From Pseudoalteromonas rhizosphaerae (lineage in GTDB: Bacteria; Pseudomonadota; Gammaproteobacteria; Enterobacterales; Alteromonadaceae): a stretch of 64,000 bases of DNA. The position numbers and the translations under genes are program-made. The stretch lies in contig NZ_CABVLM010000001.1 in assembly GCF_902498845.1 (NCBI RefSeq), positions 186,001 to 250,000 on the forward strand, read 5' to 3'. Of the stretch, positions 1 through 9,041 are shown piece after piece (the first letter of the stretch is position 1; every line of letters starts with the position of its first letter). Below the pieces are notes generated by a model. It worked only from the letters and a program-made list of their open reading frames with translations. It was not told where the DNA came from and ran no database searches.

Positions 1-1257
1 GAATCCAGATTTGATGTAGACATATTTGGACAGTCTTTCTCATCACTTGACGAAGGTTTAGCTTCTGTAAATGAAGGTTTTTTTGATGGCAAAGCTAATT
101 GGCCATCATCGTGGGTTGCCCCAAGTGGGCATTACATTCAGGCGAATCGAGGCTATTTCCGCGAACTATATGGTATAAAGCCAGAAAGTTTGGAGTTAGA
201 AAAAACATTCGATGTTGATGAAAAAGCGTATGCAGCTTACATTCAAGGTAACTTTTCAGGAACATTGTTTGGACGCGATATAGATGGTCAAGTTGGCCTT
301 CGTTACGAAGATGCTAAGATTGATATGACCTTTTTCGACATTGATCAAAATCCTACCGCTGTTAGTTCGGCAGAAAATAGTTCATCGGCTTGGTTACCTA
401 GCTTTGTTGTACGTTATCATTTGAGCGAAGATTTACTTGCTCGTGCCGCTTATACTCAGACTATTCGTCGTCCTGAGTTTTCACAGCTAAACTCGTTTAT
501 TTATTATACTGAAGATGTCACAGATATTGGTTATGGTACTGCAAATGGTGGGAATCCAAGCATAAAACCCGTTGAATCGAAGAATTATGATTTAACTTTA
601 GAGTGGTATTTTGCTGAAGCAAGCTCGCTGTATGGCACATTGTTTAAGCGCGATATAGAAGGATTTGTCTATGGCTCTAACCGTATCATTCAATATCAAG
701 GCCCAGATGCGACTGAGCCTGAGGATTACATTCTTACTCAACCAAATAATTCGTCAAATGGTACATTAGATGGCTTAGAACTTGGTCTTGTATATTTCCC
801 TGACAATTTGCCTGATTGGTTAATGGGGGCAGGTATTCAAGCCAGTGCTACTTTACTTGATTCAAAACAAGATTTACCGAAGTATAACGATGTAGGTGAG
901 TTAGTTGGTACAGATTCGCGTGATATGTTTGGTGTGTCTAAGTCATCGTACTCAACTGTTTTAATCTATGAACGAGAAGACTTTGATATGCGTTTGGCCT
1001 ATTTATGGCGTGATGATTTCTTAAATAGCTATGAGGCCGCACAATTTGCTAACCCACTGGGTATCTACCGTAGCCCAGAACAGAGTTTAGATTTTCAGGT
1101 AAGCTACGATGTTACAGAAGATCTGATGGTGACATTTGATGGTACTAACTTAACGCAAGAAACGTATCAAAGTTATTATGAGTATCCAACGACACATAAT
1201 TCAAATAGTGCACTATATAGTCGCACATTTGCATTAGGTGTACGTTACTCTTTCTAA
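1..1257 (+). CDS. TonB-dependent receptor, C-terminal part (5' end outside window)
   Basis: The frame is open from base 1, so this is the last ~418 residues of a longer protein whose signal peptide and plug lie upstream. The visible part is outer-membrane beta-barrel: alternating short strands rich in Tyr, Asp and Ser (for example SLYGTLFKRDIEGFVYG, LTLEWYF) and a final strand ending in Phe (ALGVRYSF), the usual BAM recognition signal. The motif GGNPSIKPVESKNYDLTLEW is typical of the large Alteromonadales receptors that import oligosaccharides. It is followed by a terminator and then by a sugar symporter and arabinan-degrading enzymes. Import of arabino-oligosaccharides is therefore the likely role, but that is inference from context; the substrate cannot be read from the sequence. 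Confidence 0.9.
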   Translation, partial: ESRFDVDIFGQSFSSLDEGLASVNEGFFDGKANWPSSWVAPSGHYIQANRGYFRELYGIKPESLELEKTFDVDEKAYAAYIQGNFSGTLFGRDIDGQVGLRYEDAKIDMTFFDIDQNPTAVSSAENSSSAWLPSFVVRYHLSEDLLARAAYTQTIRRPEFSQLNSFIYYTEDVTDIGYGTANGGNPSIKPVESKNYDLTLEWYFAEASSLYGTLFKRDIEGFVYGSNRIIQYQGPDATEPEDYILTQPNNSSNGTLDGLELGLVYFPDNLPDWLMGAGIQASATLLDSKQDLPKYNDVGELVGTDSRDMFGVSKSSYSTVLIYEREDFDMRLAYLWRDDFLNSYEAAQFANPLGIYRSPEQSLDFQVSYDVTEDLMVTFDGTNLTQETYQSYYEYPTTHNSNSALYSRTFALGVRYSF

Positions 1258-1274
1258 TCACAGTTATATCAAAT

Positions 1275-1301
1275 AAAAGCCTCGGATCGTCCGAGGCTTT
1301 T
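1275..1301 (+). terminator. Rho-independent terminator after the TonB receptor
   Basis: Perfect stem AAAAGCCTCGG / CCGAGGCTTTT with a 5-base loop, followed by a T-rich tract. It lies 18 bases after the receptor stop codon, so the receptor is probably transcribed separately from the symporter operon downstream. Confidence 0.9.
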
Positions 1302-1350
1302 CTATTTTCTATTATATGACCTTTGTCTAACCGAAAATGGTTGCGTTACA

Positions 1351-1370
1351 AATAGTATGATAATACTATT
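1351..1370. promoter_or_regulatory. Palindromic operator candidate upstream of the arabinan operon
   Basis: AATAGTATGATAATACTATT is a perfect 8-4-8 inverted repeat, 135 bases upstream of the symporter start. Its reverse strand (GTATTATCATACTATT) resembles AT-rich sites at 17750, 17906 and 19527 next to the SSS symporter, the GntR regulator and the TSUP/lactonase genes. A second small palindrome, TGGTCACCA, lies at 1411-1419. The likely binder is the GntR/FadR protein at 17944; this is inference. Confidence 0.5.
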
Positions 1371-1505
1371 AATCAGGTTATCATTAAATTTACAATAATA
1401 AGCAATACAATGGTCACCAGTGTGATAAAACAAAGAATAGGTGACCTTTATTCTTTTAAATATGGCGTATTAAGTTACTACATATTTTAAAAATCAGGTA
1501 GTTGT

Positions 1506-2843
1506 ATGGAAAATCAAAAGTTATCAGTGGTAGAAAAAGTCGGCTTTGGTGCCGGTGATATGGCAGTAAACGTTATGGTTGCTGCATTATTTTATTTTAT
1601 GTCGTTTTTCTACACCGACATTTATGGCCTCGACCCTGTTGATATGGGTATTTTATTTTTAGTTGCACGTTTTGTTGATGCGTTTACTGACCCATTAATG
1701 GGCGTGATTACCGATAAAGTAAAAACTCGCTGGGGGCAGTTCCGCCATTGGTTCTTATTTTTATCTGTGCCATATGGTATTTCAATCGTCCTGCTATTTA
1801 CCACGCCAGATTTTGATTACAATATGAAGTTGGTGTGGGCTTATCTTACTTATTTATTTGCCACCTTAATGTTTACCGGTGTAGCAATTCCTTATATTTC
1901 GTACATTGGTGTATTAACCGCAGATCCTAAAGAACGTTTATCAGCGAATGGTTATCGGATGTTTTTTGCCAAAATAGCCAATGTTATTATTGTATTTTCT
2001 GTACCTTTACTGGCGTCAATGTGGGGCGGTGGCGATATCGCTCATGGTTATAAACTGGCAATGATTTTAGTGTCTACCTGTGGTGTAGCATTGTTTCTGT
2101 TTTGCTTTTTTACTACTCGTGAACGTATTACTCATGAACCACAAACCGAAAGCATACTGACCCAATTTAAAGTGCTGATTAAAAACGATCAATGGTTGCT
2201 GCTATGCGCCGCATGTGTGCTAGGTACTTTAGGTTATGCAATTCGTGGCAGTGTGGCTATGTACTACGCTAAGTACTATTTAGGTGCTCCTGATCTGGCG
2301 GGTACTTTTACCAGTGCCGGTATCGCAGCATCAATAGTATCTATGGTGGCAAGTACGTGGATCACCCAACGTTATTGTAAGTTAAAACTATTTAGATGGT
2401 CACAAATCGCAGTGTTGTTTATTTCGCTGATAATGTTTTTTGCAGTGCAACCTGGTGACATCTGGTTGGCCTTTGTGTTGTATATCATTTTATCTTTCGT
2501 GGTTGATTTACATGCACCGGTGTTTTGGTCCGCGATTGCAGAAGCGGTTGACTATGGCGAAATTAAAGATGGTGTTAGGGCATCAGGCTTGTCATTTGGC
2601 GGGATTTCATTTTGCCAAAAAGCCGGTGGTGGTTTAGCGGGTCTTGCCGGTGGTTTACTGTTAGCTTTTTTTGATTACCAGCCAAATATTGAACAAAGTC
2701 AATTTACCATGACTGGATTAGCATTAATGCTGACCATAATTCCTGGTGTGTTTCATGCCATTTTGGGCTTTGTGCTATTTAAATACAAAATTACCGATAA
2801 CTATTATACCGATATGGTTAAAAACCAGCGGTTACCAGAATAA
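1506..2843 (+). CDS. GPH-family (MelB-like) sugar:cation symporter
   Basis: A 445-residue polytopic inner-membrane protein with about 12 hydrophobic segments. The N-terminal half carries the glycoside-pentoside-hexuronide signature: VEKVGFGAGDMAVN at the start, then FVDAFTDPLMGVITDKVKTR (residues ~57-76) followed by WGQFRHW, matching the MelB cation-site helix and the loop D-x-T-x-t-R-W-G-x-F-R-x-W. The family couples uptake of glycosides or pentosides to Na+ or H+. It is the first gene of a tight run with GH43 and GH127/146 enzymes (14-base gap to the next gene), so it probably imports arabino-oligosaccharides for the cytoplasmic GH43. An AGGTA-type ribosome site precedes the ATG. Confidence 0.88.
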   Translation: MENQKLSVVEKVGFGAGDMAVNVMVAALFYFMSFFYTDIYGLDPVDMGILFLVARFVDAFTDPLMGVITDKVKTRWGQFRHWFLFLSVPYGISIVLLFTTPDFDYNMKLVWAYLTYLFATLMFTGVAIPYISYIGVLTADPKERLSANGYRMFFAKIANVIIVFSVPLLASMWGGGDIAHGYKLAMILVSTCGVALFLFCFFTTRERITHEPQTESILTQFKVLIKNDQWLLLCAACVLGTLGYAIRGSVAMYYAKYYLGAPDLAGTFTSAGIAASIVSMVASTWITQRYCKLKLFRWSQIAVLFISLIMFFAVQPGDIWLAFVLYIILSFVVDLHAPVFWSAIAEAVDYGEIKDGVRASGLSFGGISFCQKAGGGLAGLAGGLLLAFFDYQPNIEQSQFTMTGLALMLTIIPGVFHAILGFVLFKYKITDNYYTDMVKNQRLPE

Positions 2844-2857
2844 TTTTAGGAGCATTT

Positions 2858-3802
2858 ATGTCAACTTTACCTAAACCTTTGATCCCACAACGTGCTGATC
2901 CATATATTCATAAGCACACAGATGGTTATTATTATTTTACCGCGTCAGTGCCTGCCTATGATGGCATTGAACTGCGCCGTGCAAAAACCCTAGAAGGGCT
3001 TGCAACTGCAACGCCAAAAATGGTCTGGATGAAGCCACAAACAGGTCCATATTCTGAGCTTATTTGGGCTCCTGAGATCCATTTTAATGATGGCGCTTGG
3101 TATGTTTATTTTGCCGCAGCACCGAGTCGTGAAATTAAGCACGATTTATTTCAGCATCGTATGTATGCAATTAGCTGTAAAGATGCGGATCCGATTGAAG
3201 GCGAGTGGCAGTTTTGCGGTCAAATTGAAACCCCATGGGATACTTTTTGTTTAGATGCCACGACTTTTTATCATAATGATGAGCTTTATTATTGTTGGGC
3301 ACAAAAAGAACCGGGTGTAAAAGGTAACTCAAATCTGTATTTGGCAAAGATGTCATCACCAACAGAGATCACTGGCGAAATCACCCGTTTAACCATCCCT
3401 GAACTTGATTGGGAAATAATTGGTTTTTGGGTGAATGAAGGCCCTAACGTACTTAAACGTAATGGCAAAATATTCTTAACGTATTCAGCCAGTGCTACTG
3501 ATGAAAACTATGCTATGGGCTTGCTATATGCGGACCTAGATAGTGATTTATTAGATATAAATAGCTGGACTAAAGTACAAGAGCCGGTATTTCGTAGTAA
3601 CGAGCCTAAGTCGATGTTTGGCCCCGGGCATAACAGTTTTACGCAAGATGAAAATGGTAACGACGTGCTGGTTTATCACTGTCGTCAATATACTGAAATT
3701 GAAGGTGATCCACTGTGGAACCCAGATCGTCATACCTTCACAAAATCACTAAATTGGGATGATAACGGTATGCCTGTTTTTGGTAAGCCTGGCGAACAAT
3801 AA
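2858..3802 (+). CDS. Cytoplasmic GH43 exo-alpha-1,5-L-arabinofuranosidase-like enzyme
   Basis: A 314-residue five-bladed propeller hydrolase with no signal peptide, hence cytoplasmic. The three GH43 catalytic acids are visible: Asp14 in QRADPYI (general base), Asp123 in LDATTF (pKa modulator) and Glu184 in NEGPNV (general acid). The stretch YDGIELRRAKTLEGLATA recalls subfamily GH43_26, whose characterised members release arabinose from the ends of alpha-1,5-arabino-oligosaccharides. The assignment is from memory of the family, not a search. The start has an AGGAGC ribosome site. The paralogue at 7932 shares the same motifs but is exported. Alternative: beta-xylosidase activity, less likely in this context. 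Confidence 0.85.
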   Translation: MSTLPKPLIPQRADPYIHKHTDGYYYFTASVPAYDGIELRRAKTLEGLATATPKMVWMKPQTGPYSELIWAPEIHFNDGAWYVYFAAAPSREIKHDLFQHRMYAISCKDADPIEGEWQFCGQIETPWDTFCLDATTFYHNDELYYCWAQKEPGVKGNSNLYLAKMSSPTEITGEITRLTIPELDWEIIGFWVNEGPNVLKRNGKIFLTYSASATDENYAMGLLYADLDSDLLDINSWTKVQEPVFRSNEPKSMFGPGHNSFTQDENGNDVLVYHCRQYTEIEGDPLWNPDRHTFTKSLNWDDNGMPVFGKPGEQ

Positions 3803-3824
3803 AAATAACAAAAGGACTCTGTGT

Positions 3825-6275
3825 ATGTTTGTTTTAGCAGTAAAAAAATTACCACACGTTATTAGTTTTTCACTTGCGGTAATGTTGTTATCGGCTTGCA
3901 GCGAACACCCTAATGCAGATGATAAAACTGTTAATACGCATCATACACAGCGCACACCACAACAACTTTTTGCACTTGAGCAAGTTAGCTTAAGTGCAAG
4001 CCCATTTTTACATGCCCAGCAAACTAACGTTCGTTATTTATTGGCATTGCACCCAGATCAATTATTAGCCCCTTACTTACGTGAAGCTGGTATCGAGCCC
4101 AAAGCGTCATCTTATGGTAATTGGGAAGACTCGGGGCTTGATGGTCACATTGGCGGTCATTATTTATCGGCGTTAAGTCTTGCGTGGGCTGCAACTGGCG
4201 ATGAAGAACTAAAGCGCCGTTTAGATTACATGTTAAATGAGCTACAACGCGCACAACAGGTTAATGACGGTTATTTAGGAGGCATACCAAATGGTCAAGC
4301 GATGTGGCAACAAATCCATGATGGCAATATTAAAGCCGATTTATTTAGTTTAAATGATCGTTGGGTGCCGCTTTATAACATAGACAAAATTTTCCATGGC
4401 TTGCGTGATGCTTACTTGATTGCAGGCAGTGAACAAGCAAAAACCATGCTGTTTGATTTAGGCGAATGGTTTTTAAACTTAACCTCTAAGTTAAGCGAGC
4501 AGCAGATTCAACAGATGCTGTATTCAGAATATGGCGGTTTAAATGCGGTATTTGCCGATATGGCGACGATCAGTGGCGATAAGCGTTATCTCAAATTAGC
4601 GCAACAGTTTACTCAAAATAGCATTGTCGATCCGCTGTTAAAAAAACAAGATAAGCTAACTGGCTTACATGCTAATACCCAAATTCCAAAAATTATTGGT
4701 ATGTTGAAGGTCGCTGAGGCCACTGATGATAAAGCGTGGCAACAAGGCGCAGATTATTTTTGGCAAACAGTGACTAAAGAGCGCTCAGTGGCCATTGGTG
4801 GTAACAGTGTGCGTGAGCATTTTCACGACAAAAAAGATTTTACCGCGATGGTTGAAGACGTTGAAGGCCCTGAAACCTGTAACACGTACAACATGATGAA
4901 ACTCAGCAAGCTGCTGTTTCTGAAAACCGCGGACACTCGCTATTTAGAATACTACGAGCGCGCAACCTATAACCATATTTTATCGTCGCAACATCCTGAG
5001 CACGGTGGGCTTGTGTACTTTACGCCAATGCGTCCTGGGCACTATCGTATGTATTCATCGGTACAAGATTCAATGTGGTGTTGTGTCGGTTCGGGTATCG
5101 AAAATCATAGTAAATACGGTGAGCTTATCTACAGCAAAAAAGACAATAACTTATGGGTAAATCTATTTATTCCAAGTACCCTTGATTGGCAGCAACAGGG
5201 CTTAAAAGTAACTCAACAAAGCCATTTTCCTGATGCTAATAATATAACCTTAGTGATTAACACATTAGATAAAAAACATAACTCATCAGCGCAGCTGCAT
5301 ATCCGTAAACCAAGTTGGGTTACTGATGAATTGCAGTTTAAGCTTAATGGCAAAGCAATAAATGCCACTGCAGAGCAGGGGTATTACGCAATAAAACATG
5401 ACTGGCATGATGGCGATAAATTAACTTTTTCTTTAGCGCCAAAACTGTACACAGAGCAGTTGCCTGATGACCAAGATTACTATGCGGTATTGTATGGTCC
5501 TGTGGTAATGGCAACCAAAGTACAAGCGTTTAAAAATGAGCATTTAAACTTTGTTGCTGATGACAGTCGCATGGGTCATATTGCAGCAGGGCCTACCTGT
5601 CCACCCGAAGCACTGCCTATCATGCTCAGTGAACCCGAGCAGTTTATTGCTGATTTAAAGCGAGCCCCTAGCGCAGAACTTGCATTTACCACAGATAAAA
5701 ATGTCGCCATTGCTCAGCAGGGGATAGGGAGCACACAAACAACTCAGTTAATTCCGTTTTTTAGGCTTCATGATAGTCGCTATCAAGTTTACTGGCCGCA
5801 GCAAAGTGAAGCCGAATTTACTCAATTTGTTAAAGATTCAAAAGCGGCTGAACAAGCAAAAGAGCAATTACGATTATTGACCGTTGACCAAATTACACCG
5901 GGCGAGCAACAGCCTGAAGTTGAGCATGACTTTAAAGGTGAAAATACCCGTGCAGGTGTTAATAACGGCCATCATTGGCGTGATGCAACAGGTTGGTTTG
6001 AATATAAGCTAACTAACTCAGAGCAGCAGGCAGTTGCACTGCGTATCCGTTACTTTACTGCAGATGTTGGACGTAAGTTTACTATCACAATTAATGGTGA
6101 GGTGCTGGCAAAAGTTAGCTTACCTGCTAAGCAAACCGGTGCAGAATTTTACAGTATTGATTATCCATTAACTGATGAAATGAAAAAAGCTAGCTCATTA
6201 ACACTGCGCTTTAGTGCAATAAAAGGATCGGTTGCTGGTGGTATTTACGGTATTCGTTTAATCAATAATAACTAG
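3825..6275 (+). CDS. GH127/GH146 beta-L-arabinofuranosidase, lipoprotein
   Basis: An 816-residue protein. The ATG at 3825 is preferred over an upstream in-frame ATG at 3759, which lies inside the previous gene: AAAGGAC precedes it and it begins a clean lipoprotein signal (MFVLAVKK..., lipobox LLSAC, Cys then Ser). The alpha/alpha-barrel domain (DUF1680) has the zinc-thiolate site of this family: Glu350 and Cys352 in GPETCNTYN, and Cys419-Cys420 in MWCCVGSG. These correspond to HypBA1 Glu338, Cys340 and Cys417/418, where Cys417 is the nucleophile. A beta-rich region of some 300 residues follows (DUF4986-like; inference). It would remove beta-linked L-arabinofuranose from glycans at the outer membrane or periplasmic side. 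GH127 and GH146 cannot be separated by eye. Confidence 0.85.
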   Translation: MFVLAVKKLPHVISFSLAVMLLSACSEHPNADDKTVNTHHTQRTPQQLFALEQVSLSASPFLHAQQTNVRYLLALHPDQLLAPYLREAGIEPKASSYGNWEDSGLDGHIGGHYLSALSLAWAATGDEELKRRLDYMLNELQRAQQVNDGYLGGIPNGQAMWQQIHDGNIKADLFSLNDRWVPLYNIDKIFHGLRDAYLIAGSEQAKTMLFDLGEWFLNLTSKLSEQQIQQMLYSEYGGLNAVFADMATISGDKRYLKLAQQFTQNSIVDPLLKKQDKLTGLHANTQIPKIIGMLKVAEATDDKAWQQGADYFWQTVTKERSVAIGGNSVREHFHDKKDFTAMVEDVEGPETCNTYNMMKLSKLLFLKTADTRYLEYYERATYNHILSSQHPEHGGLVYFTPMRPGHYRMYSSVQDSMWCCVGSGIENHSKYGELIYSKKDNNLWVNLFIPSTLDWQQQGLKVTQQSHFPDANNITLVINTLDKKHNSSAQLHIRKPSWVTDELQFKLNGKAINATAEQGYYAIKHDWHDGDKLTFSLAPKLYTEQLPDDQDYYAVLYGPVVMATKVQAFKNEHLNFVADDSRMGHIAAGPTCPPEALPIMLSEPEQFIADLKRAPSAELAFTTDKNVAIAQQGIGSTQTTQLIPFFRLHDSRYQVYWPQQSEAEFTQFVKDSKAAEQAKEQLRLLTVDQITPGEQQPEVEHDFKGENTRAGVNNGHHWRDATGWFEYKLTNSEQQAVALRIRYFTADVGRKFTITINGEVLAKVSLPAKQTGAEFYSIDYPLTDEMKKASSLTLRFSAIKGSVAGGIYGIRLINNN

Positions 6276-6285
6276 TAGGACGAGT

Positions 6286-6720
6286 ATGAGTTTACAGCAT
6301 TATGACGATGTGCATTCTAAAGTGAGTGTTCGGCGCTACCCGCTCGCAGAGCAATACATAACACAGCCTGGTGTGCATGTAACCGGCTCGGGTTTAATGT
6401 ATCGAATTATTGAACTGGGAAGTGGCGAACCACCTTCATGGGATGCTACTGTTAAGGTGCAGCAACGCGTGATGACTGCAACAGGGCATGTGCTTTATGA
6501 TACGCGGCAAATCGAGCAAGTGGCTGAGTATGAGATAGCAGAAGCAATTGAAGGTTTGCAAGAAGCATTAATGCTAATGCCTAAGGGAAGTCGTTATGAG
6601 TTATTAATTTTACCTCATCTAGCCTACGATATTTACAGTGTGGCACTGAATGAATCTTTAGCGACAAGCAGTGAGCAGCTTATTTTTATGGATATTAAAC
6701 TCATTGATTTTAAAGAGTAA
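6286..6720 (+). CDS. FKBP-type peptidyl-prolyl isomerase-like protein
   Basis: A 144-residue soluble protein with no signal peptide. It has the FKBP frame: SGLMYRIIELGSGEPP (strand 1 and the G-x-G-x-x-P turn), a short ATGHVLYDTRQ where family members have dG-x-vFDsS, AIEGLQEALMLMPKGSRYEL (matching pGw-EGL-LMpvGsk), and a final ILPHLAYD...EQLIFMDIKLIDF. The middle of the domain is divergent, so isomerase activity is uncertain. It is the last gene of the arabinan run, 10 bases after the GH127 stop, with its own AGGAC ribosome site, and is followed by a terminator. It may assist folding of an exported enzyme, but the lack of a signal peptide argues against a periplasmic role. Confidence 0.75.
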   Translation: MSLQHYDDVHSKVSVRRYPLAEQYITQPGVHVTGSGLMYRIIELGSGEPPSWDATVKVQQRVMTATGHVLYDTRQIEQVAEYEIAEAIEGLQEALMLMPKGSRYELLILPHLAYDIYSVALNESLATSSEQLIFMDIKLIDFKE

Positions 6721-6771
6721 TATTGGTGCTAGAGCAGTAATTCTTGTGTTAATAATGCGATATATCAAAAC

Positions 6772-6800
6772 AAAAAACCTGCAAAAAATGCAGGTTTTTT
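6772..6800. terminator. Bidirectional terminator between convergent genes
   Basis: Stem AAAAAACCTGC / GCAGGTTTTTT with a 7-base loop, A-tract on one side and T-tract on the other. It closes the 1506-6720 operon on the plus strand and the GH43 gene (6819-7829) on the minus strand. Confidence 0.9.
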
Positions 6801-6818
6801 AGTGGCTGTTCTTAAGTG

Positions 6819-7829
6819 TTACTTCTCAATCAGCTTAGTGGTGCGCTTGTTTAGATCTTTGCTATCAACTACTGGCCAGTTATCGTCCCAAGTCATCGGT
6901 AGAATACGTAATTTTTGTAAACCGTTATCAGCCGTTTCGTAAGCATGAAGTACTAAGTAATCTTTACCGTCAAAGGTATAAGCGGCATTATGACCAAGCG
7001 CTACCCAGTCTTTATTACCTTCGATCACCAGCGAACCACCGCCATTATTTAAGTCACGGCCTTCTTTATCAAGGTATGGGCCTTCTACGTTTTTACTGCG
7101 CCCTACACGGACATTGTAAGTGCTGTCTAAACCTTGGCAGCATTTATCAAACGACACAAATAGGTAGTAATAGCCATTCTTTTTAAAGATATATGGTGCT
7201 TCTACAGGTCCGTGTTCAGTGTTAGGGCGTGCTGAAATGCTATGCCATTCTTGTGGTTGTGCCAAACGTACCATATCATCGTCAAGTTTCACTAATTTAA
7301 GACCGCCCCAAAACGAACCAAAGCTCATCCATGGTGTACCATTGTCATCTTCAACAATCGCTGGATCTATGGCATTCCAGTTATCACGCTCAGGCACAGA
7401 CTGTATAACTATACCGTGATCTATCCATTTATAATCTGGTGATTTAGGATCTAGAGTTTCGTTAACCGTTACACCGATCGCCGAGGTGTTTTTACCAAAC
7501 GCAGACACAGAATAATAAAGGTAAAACTTGCCATCTTTTTGGTATACATCCGGCGCCCAAAGGTGGCCACCAAAGTCACTGGCAACTCGTTTTGCCCAGC
7601 TCGGCTCGTCTTTAAATACGCGCCCGGTAAGCTGCCAATTTTTCATGTCTTTGGATTCGTAATACGTGATCCCCATACCCGTGCTAAAAACATAATACGT
7701 ATCGCCTTCTTTGGTCATTACAGGGTCGTGTACTTCAACTTGTTTAGCCATGGTATTACTTGCTAAACAAAGTAATGTGCTTGCACCGAGCAGTTTACAT
7801 GTATGAGCGAACTTTTTTGCGTGTTTCAT
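6819..7829 (-). CDS. Exported GH43 endo-alpha-1,5-L-arabinanase
   Basis: A 336-residue protein with a signal peptide (MKHAKKFAHTCKLLGASTLLCLASNTMAK, cut near residue 28). GH43 catalytic acids: Asp35 in VHDPVM, Asp155 in AIDPAIVED, Glu210 in GPVEAPYI. The motifs SSFWGG-type GSFWGGLKLV, NVRVGRSKNVEGPYLD and ALGHNAAY are those of bacterial endo-arabinanases (AbnA/Arb43A-like). It would cut the arabinan backbone to oligosaccharides in the periplasm or outside. An AGGTAGGC ribosome site lies just upstream on the minus strand. It is divergent from the exported GH43 at 7932, and the ~100-base region between them contains AT-rich stretches resembling the other candidate operators (around 7871-7895). 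Confidence 0.9.
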   Translation of the reverse strand: MKHAKKFAHTCKLLGASTLLCLASNTMAKQVEVHDPVMTKEGDTYYVFSTGMGITYYESKDMKNWQLTGRVFKDEPSWAKRVASDFGGHLWAPDVYQKDGKFYLYYSVSAFGKNTSAIGVTVNETLDPKSPDYKWIDHGIVIQSVPERDNWNAIDPAIVEDDNGTPWMSFGSFWGGLKLVKLDDDMVRLAQPQEWHSISARPNTEHGPVEAPYIFKKNGYYYLFVSFDKCCQGLDSTYNVRVGRSKNVEGPYLDKEGRDLNNGGGSLVIEGNKDWVALGHNAAYTFDGKDYLVLHAYETADNGLQKLRILPMTWDDNWPVVDSKDLNKRTTKLIEK

Positions 7830-7931
7830 AGTTGCCTACCTTTTTATTTTAATCATTAAACTTATCAGCTACTATAATATATGTAATACAATATTAACAA
7901 TGGAAATTAAACTATAAAAATAGGAAATACC

Positions 7932-8960
7932 ATGGCCAAGAATCTGATTGCCACTGCAATTATAAGCGTACTTAGTATGTCATGCTTTTACAGTGTTGCA
8001 GAGGCAAATAATAGCCCAACATTAATGCCAATTGATAACCCGATTGTTTTGCAACGCGCTGATCCTTGGTTGGTCCGCGATGAAAAAACCGGTTGTTATA
8101 CCTTTATTGGTACATCCCCTAAGTTTGACGAAATTGAATTACGTCAAGCTTGTAGACTTAATGACTTGAAACTAGCAGAGCCAAAAGTGATTTGGCATAA
8201 AAATGAAAAAGGCCCAATGAGTACCAATATTTGGGCACCAGAGCTACATAAAGTTGATGGCAGTTGGTATATTCATTTTGCAGCGGGTGATGTAGAAAAG
8301 CCGTTTAGTATTCGTATGTTTGTGCTTAAAAATGACAGTGAAAACCCGATGAACGGGCAGTGGCAAGAAATGGGTCAGTTAAAAACCCACCTTGATAGTT
8401 TTTCGTTGGACGCTACAACATTTAGCCATAAAGGTAAGCGTTATTTAGTGTGGGCACAGCAAAACCAACCCGCAACGTATAACTCCGCATTGTGGATTGC
8501 ACAAATGGATTCACCAACATCGATAAAAGAGCCAATAGTGAATATTTCAGAGCCAACACTTGATTGGGAAATACAAGGCTATAAGGTGAATGAAGGAGCT
8601 GCAGTGATGATCCGTGAGGGGAAAGTGCTACTTACGTATTCTGCCAGTGCGACTGATCATCGATATGCAATGGGCTTGTTATGGGCCGATGCAGATGCTG
8701 ATTTACTCGACCCCGCAAGCTGGCATAAAAAGCCACAGCCAATTTTTGCAAGTAACGAAAAAGTAGGGCGCTTTGGTCCAGGTCACAATAGTTTTGTAAA
8801 AGCAGAGGACGGTGTTACAGACTTACTAATTTACCATAGCCGTGATTATAAAGAGTTACAGGGTACACCCTTAACAGATCCAAATCGCCATGCGCGTGCA
8901 CGCGTAATAAAGTGGGATGACCAAGGATTTCCTATTTTGTCTAAAGAAAAAGGAGACTAA
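7932..8960 (+). CDS. Exported GH43 exo-arabinofuranosidase-like enzyme
   Basis: A 342-residue protein with a signal peptide (MAKNLIATAIISVLSMSCFYSVAEA). Catalytic residues: Asp44 in QRADPWL, Asp160 in LDATTF and Glu221 in VNEGAAV. It is a clear paralogue of the cytoplasmic enzyme at 2858: the two share IWAPE, SLDATTF/CLDATTF, LDWEIQGYKVNEG/LDWEIIGFWVNEG and LTYSASATD. With the divergent endo-arabinanase it would trim arabino-oligosaccharides in the periplasm, while the other copy works in the cytoplasm. TAGGAAAT precedes the ATG. Confidence in GH43 is high; exact specificity is inferred. Confidence 0.88.
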   Translation: MAKNLIATAIISVLSMSCFYSVAEANNSPTLMPIDNPIVLQRADPWLVRDEKTGCYTFIGTSPKFDEIELRQACRLNDLKLAEPKVIWHKNEKGPMSTNIWAPELHKVDGSWYIHFAAGDVEKPFSIRMFVLKNDSENPMNGQWQEMGQLKTHLDSFSLDATTFSHKGKRYLVWAQQNQPATYNSALWIAQMDSPTSIKEPIVNISEPTLDWEIQGYKVNEGAAVMIREGKVLLTYSASATDHRYAMGLLWADADADLLDPASWHKKPQPIFASNEKVGRFGPGHNSFVKAEDGVTDLLIYHSRDYKELQGTPLTDPNRHARARVIKWDDQGFPILSKEKGD

Positions 8961-8972
8961 TTATTAGTCTCC
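8952..8972 (+). terminator. Hairpin overlapping the GH43 stop codon
   Basis: GGAGACTAA / TTAGTCTCC, a 9-bp perfect stem with a 3-base loop. The stop codon lies inside the left arm. There is no clear T-tract, so it may be a stabilising or weak terminator between convergent genes. Confidence 0.6.
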
Positions 8973-9041
8973 CATAGTTAATAATGAGTTTACTACAGTC
9001 AGATATATGCCGATGATAGTGATTTAAACTATTAAAATATT

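Noticed and set aside
3759..3824. Upstream ATG start for the GH127/146 gene
   Set aside because: It lies within the preceding GH43 gene, lacks a ribosome site and would bury the lipoprotein signal.
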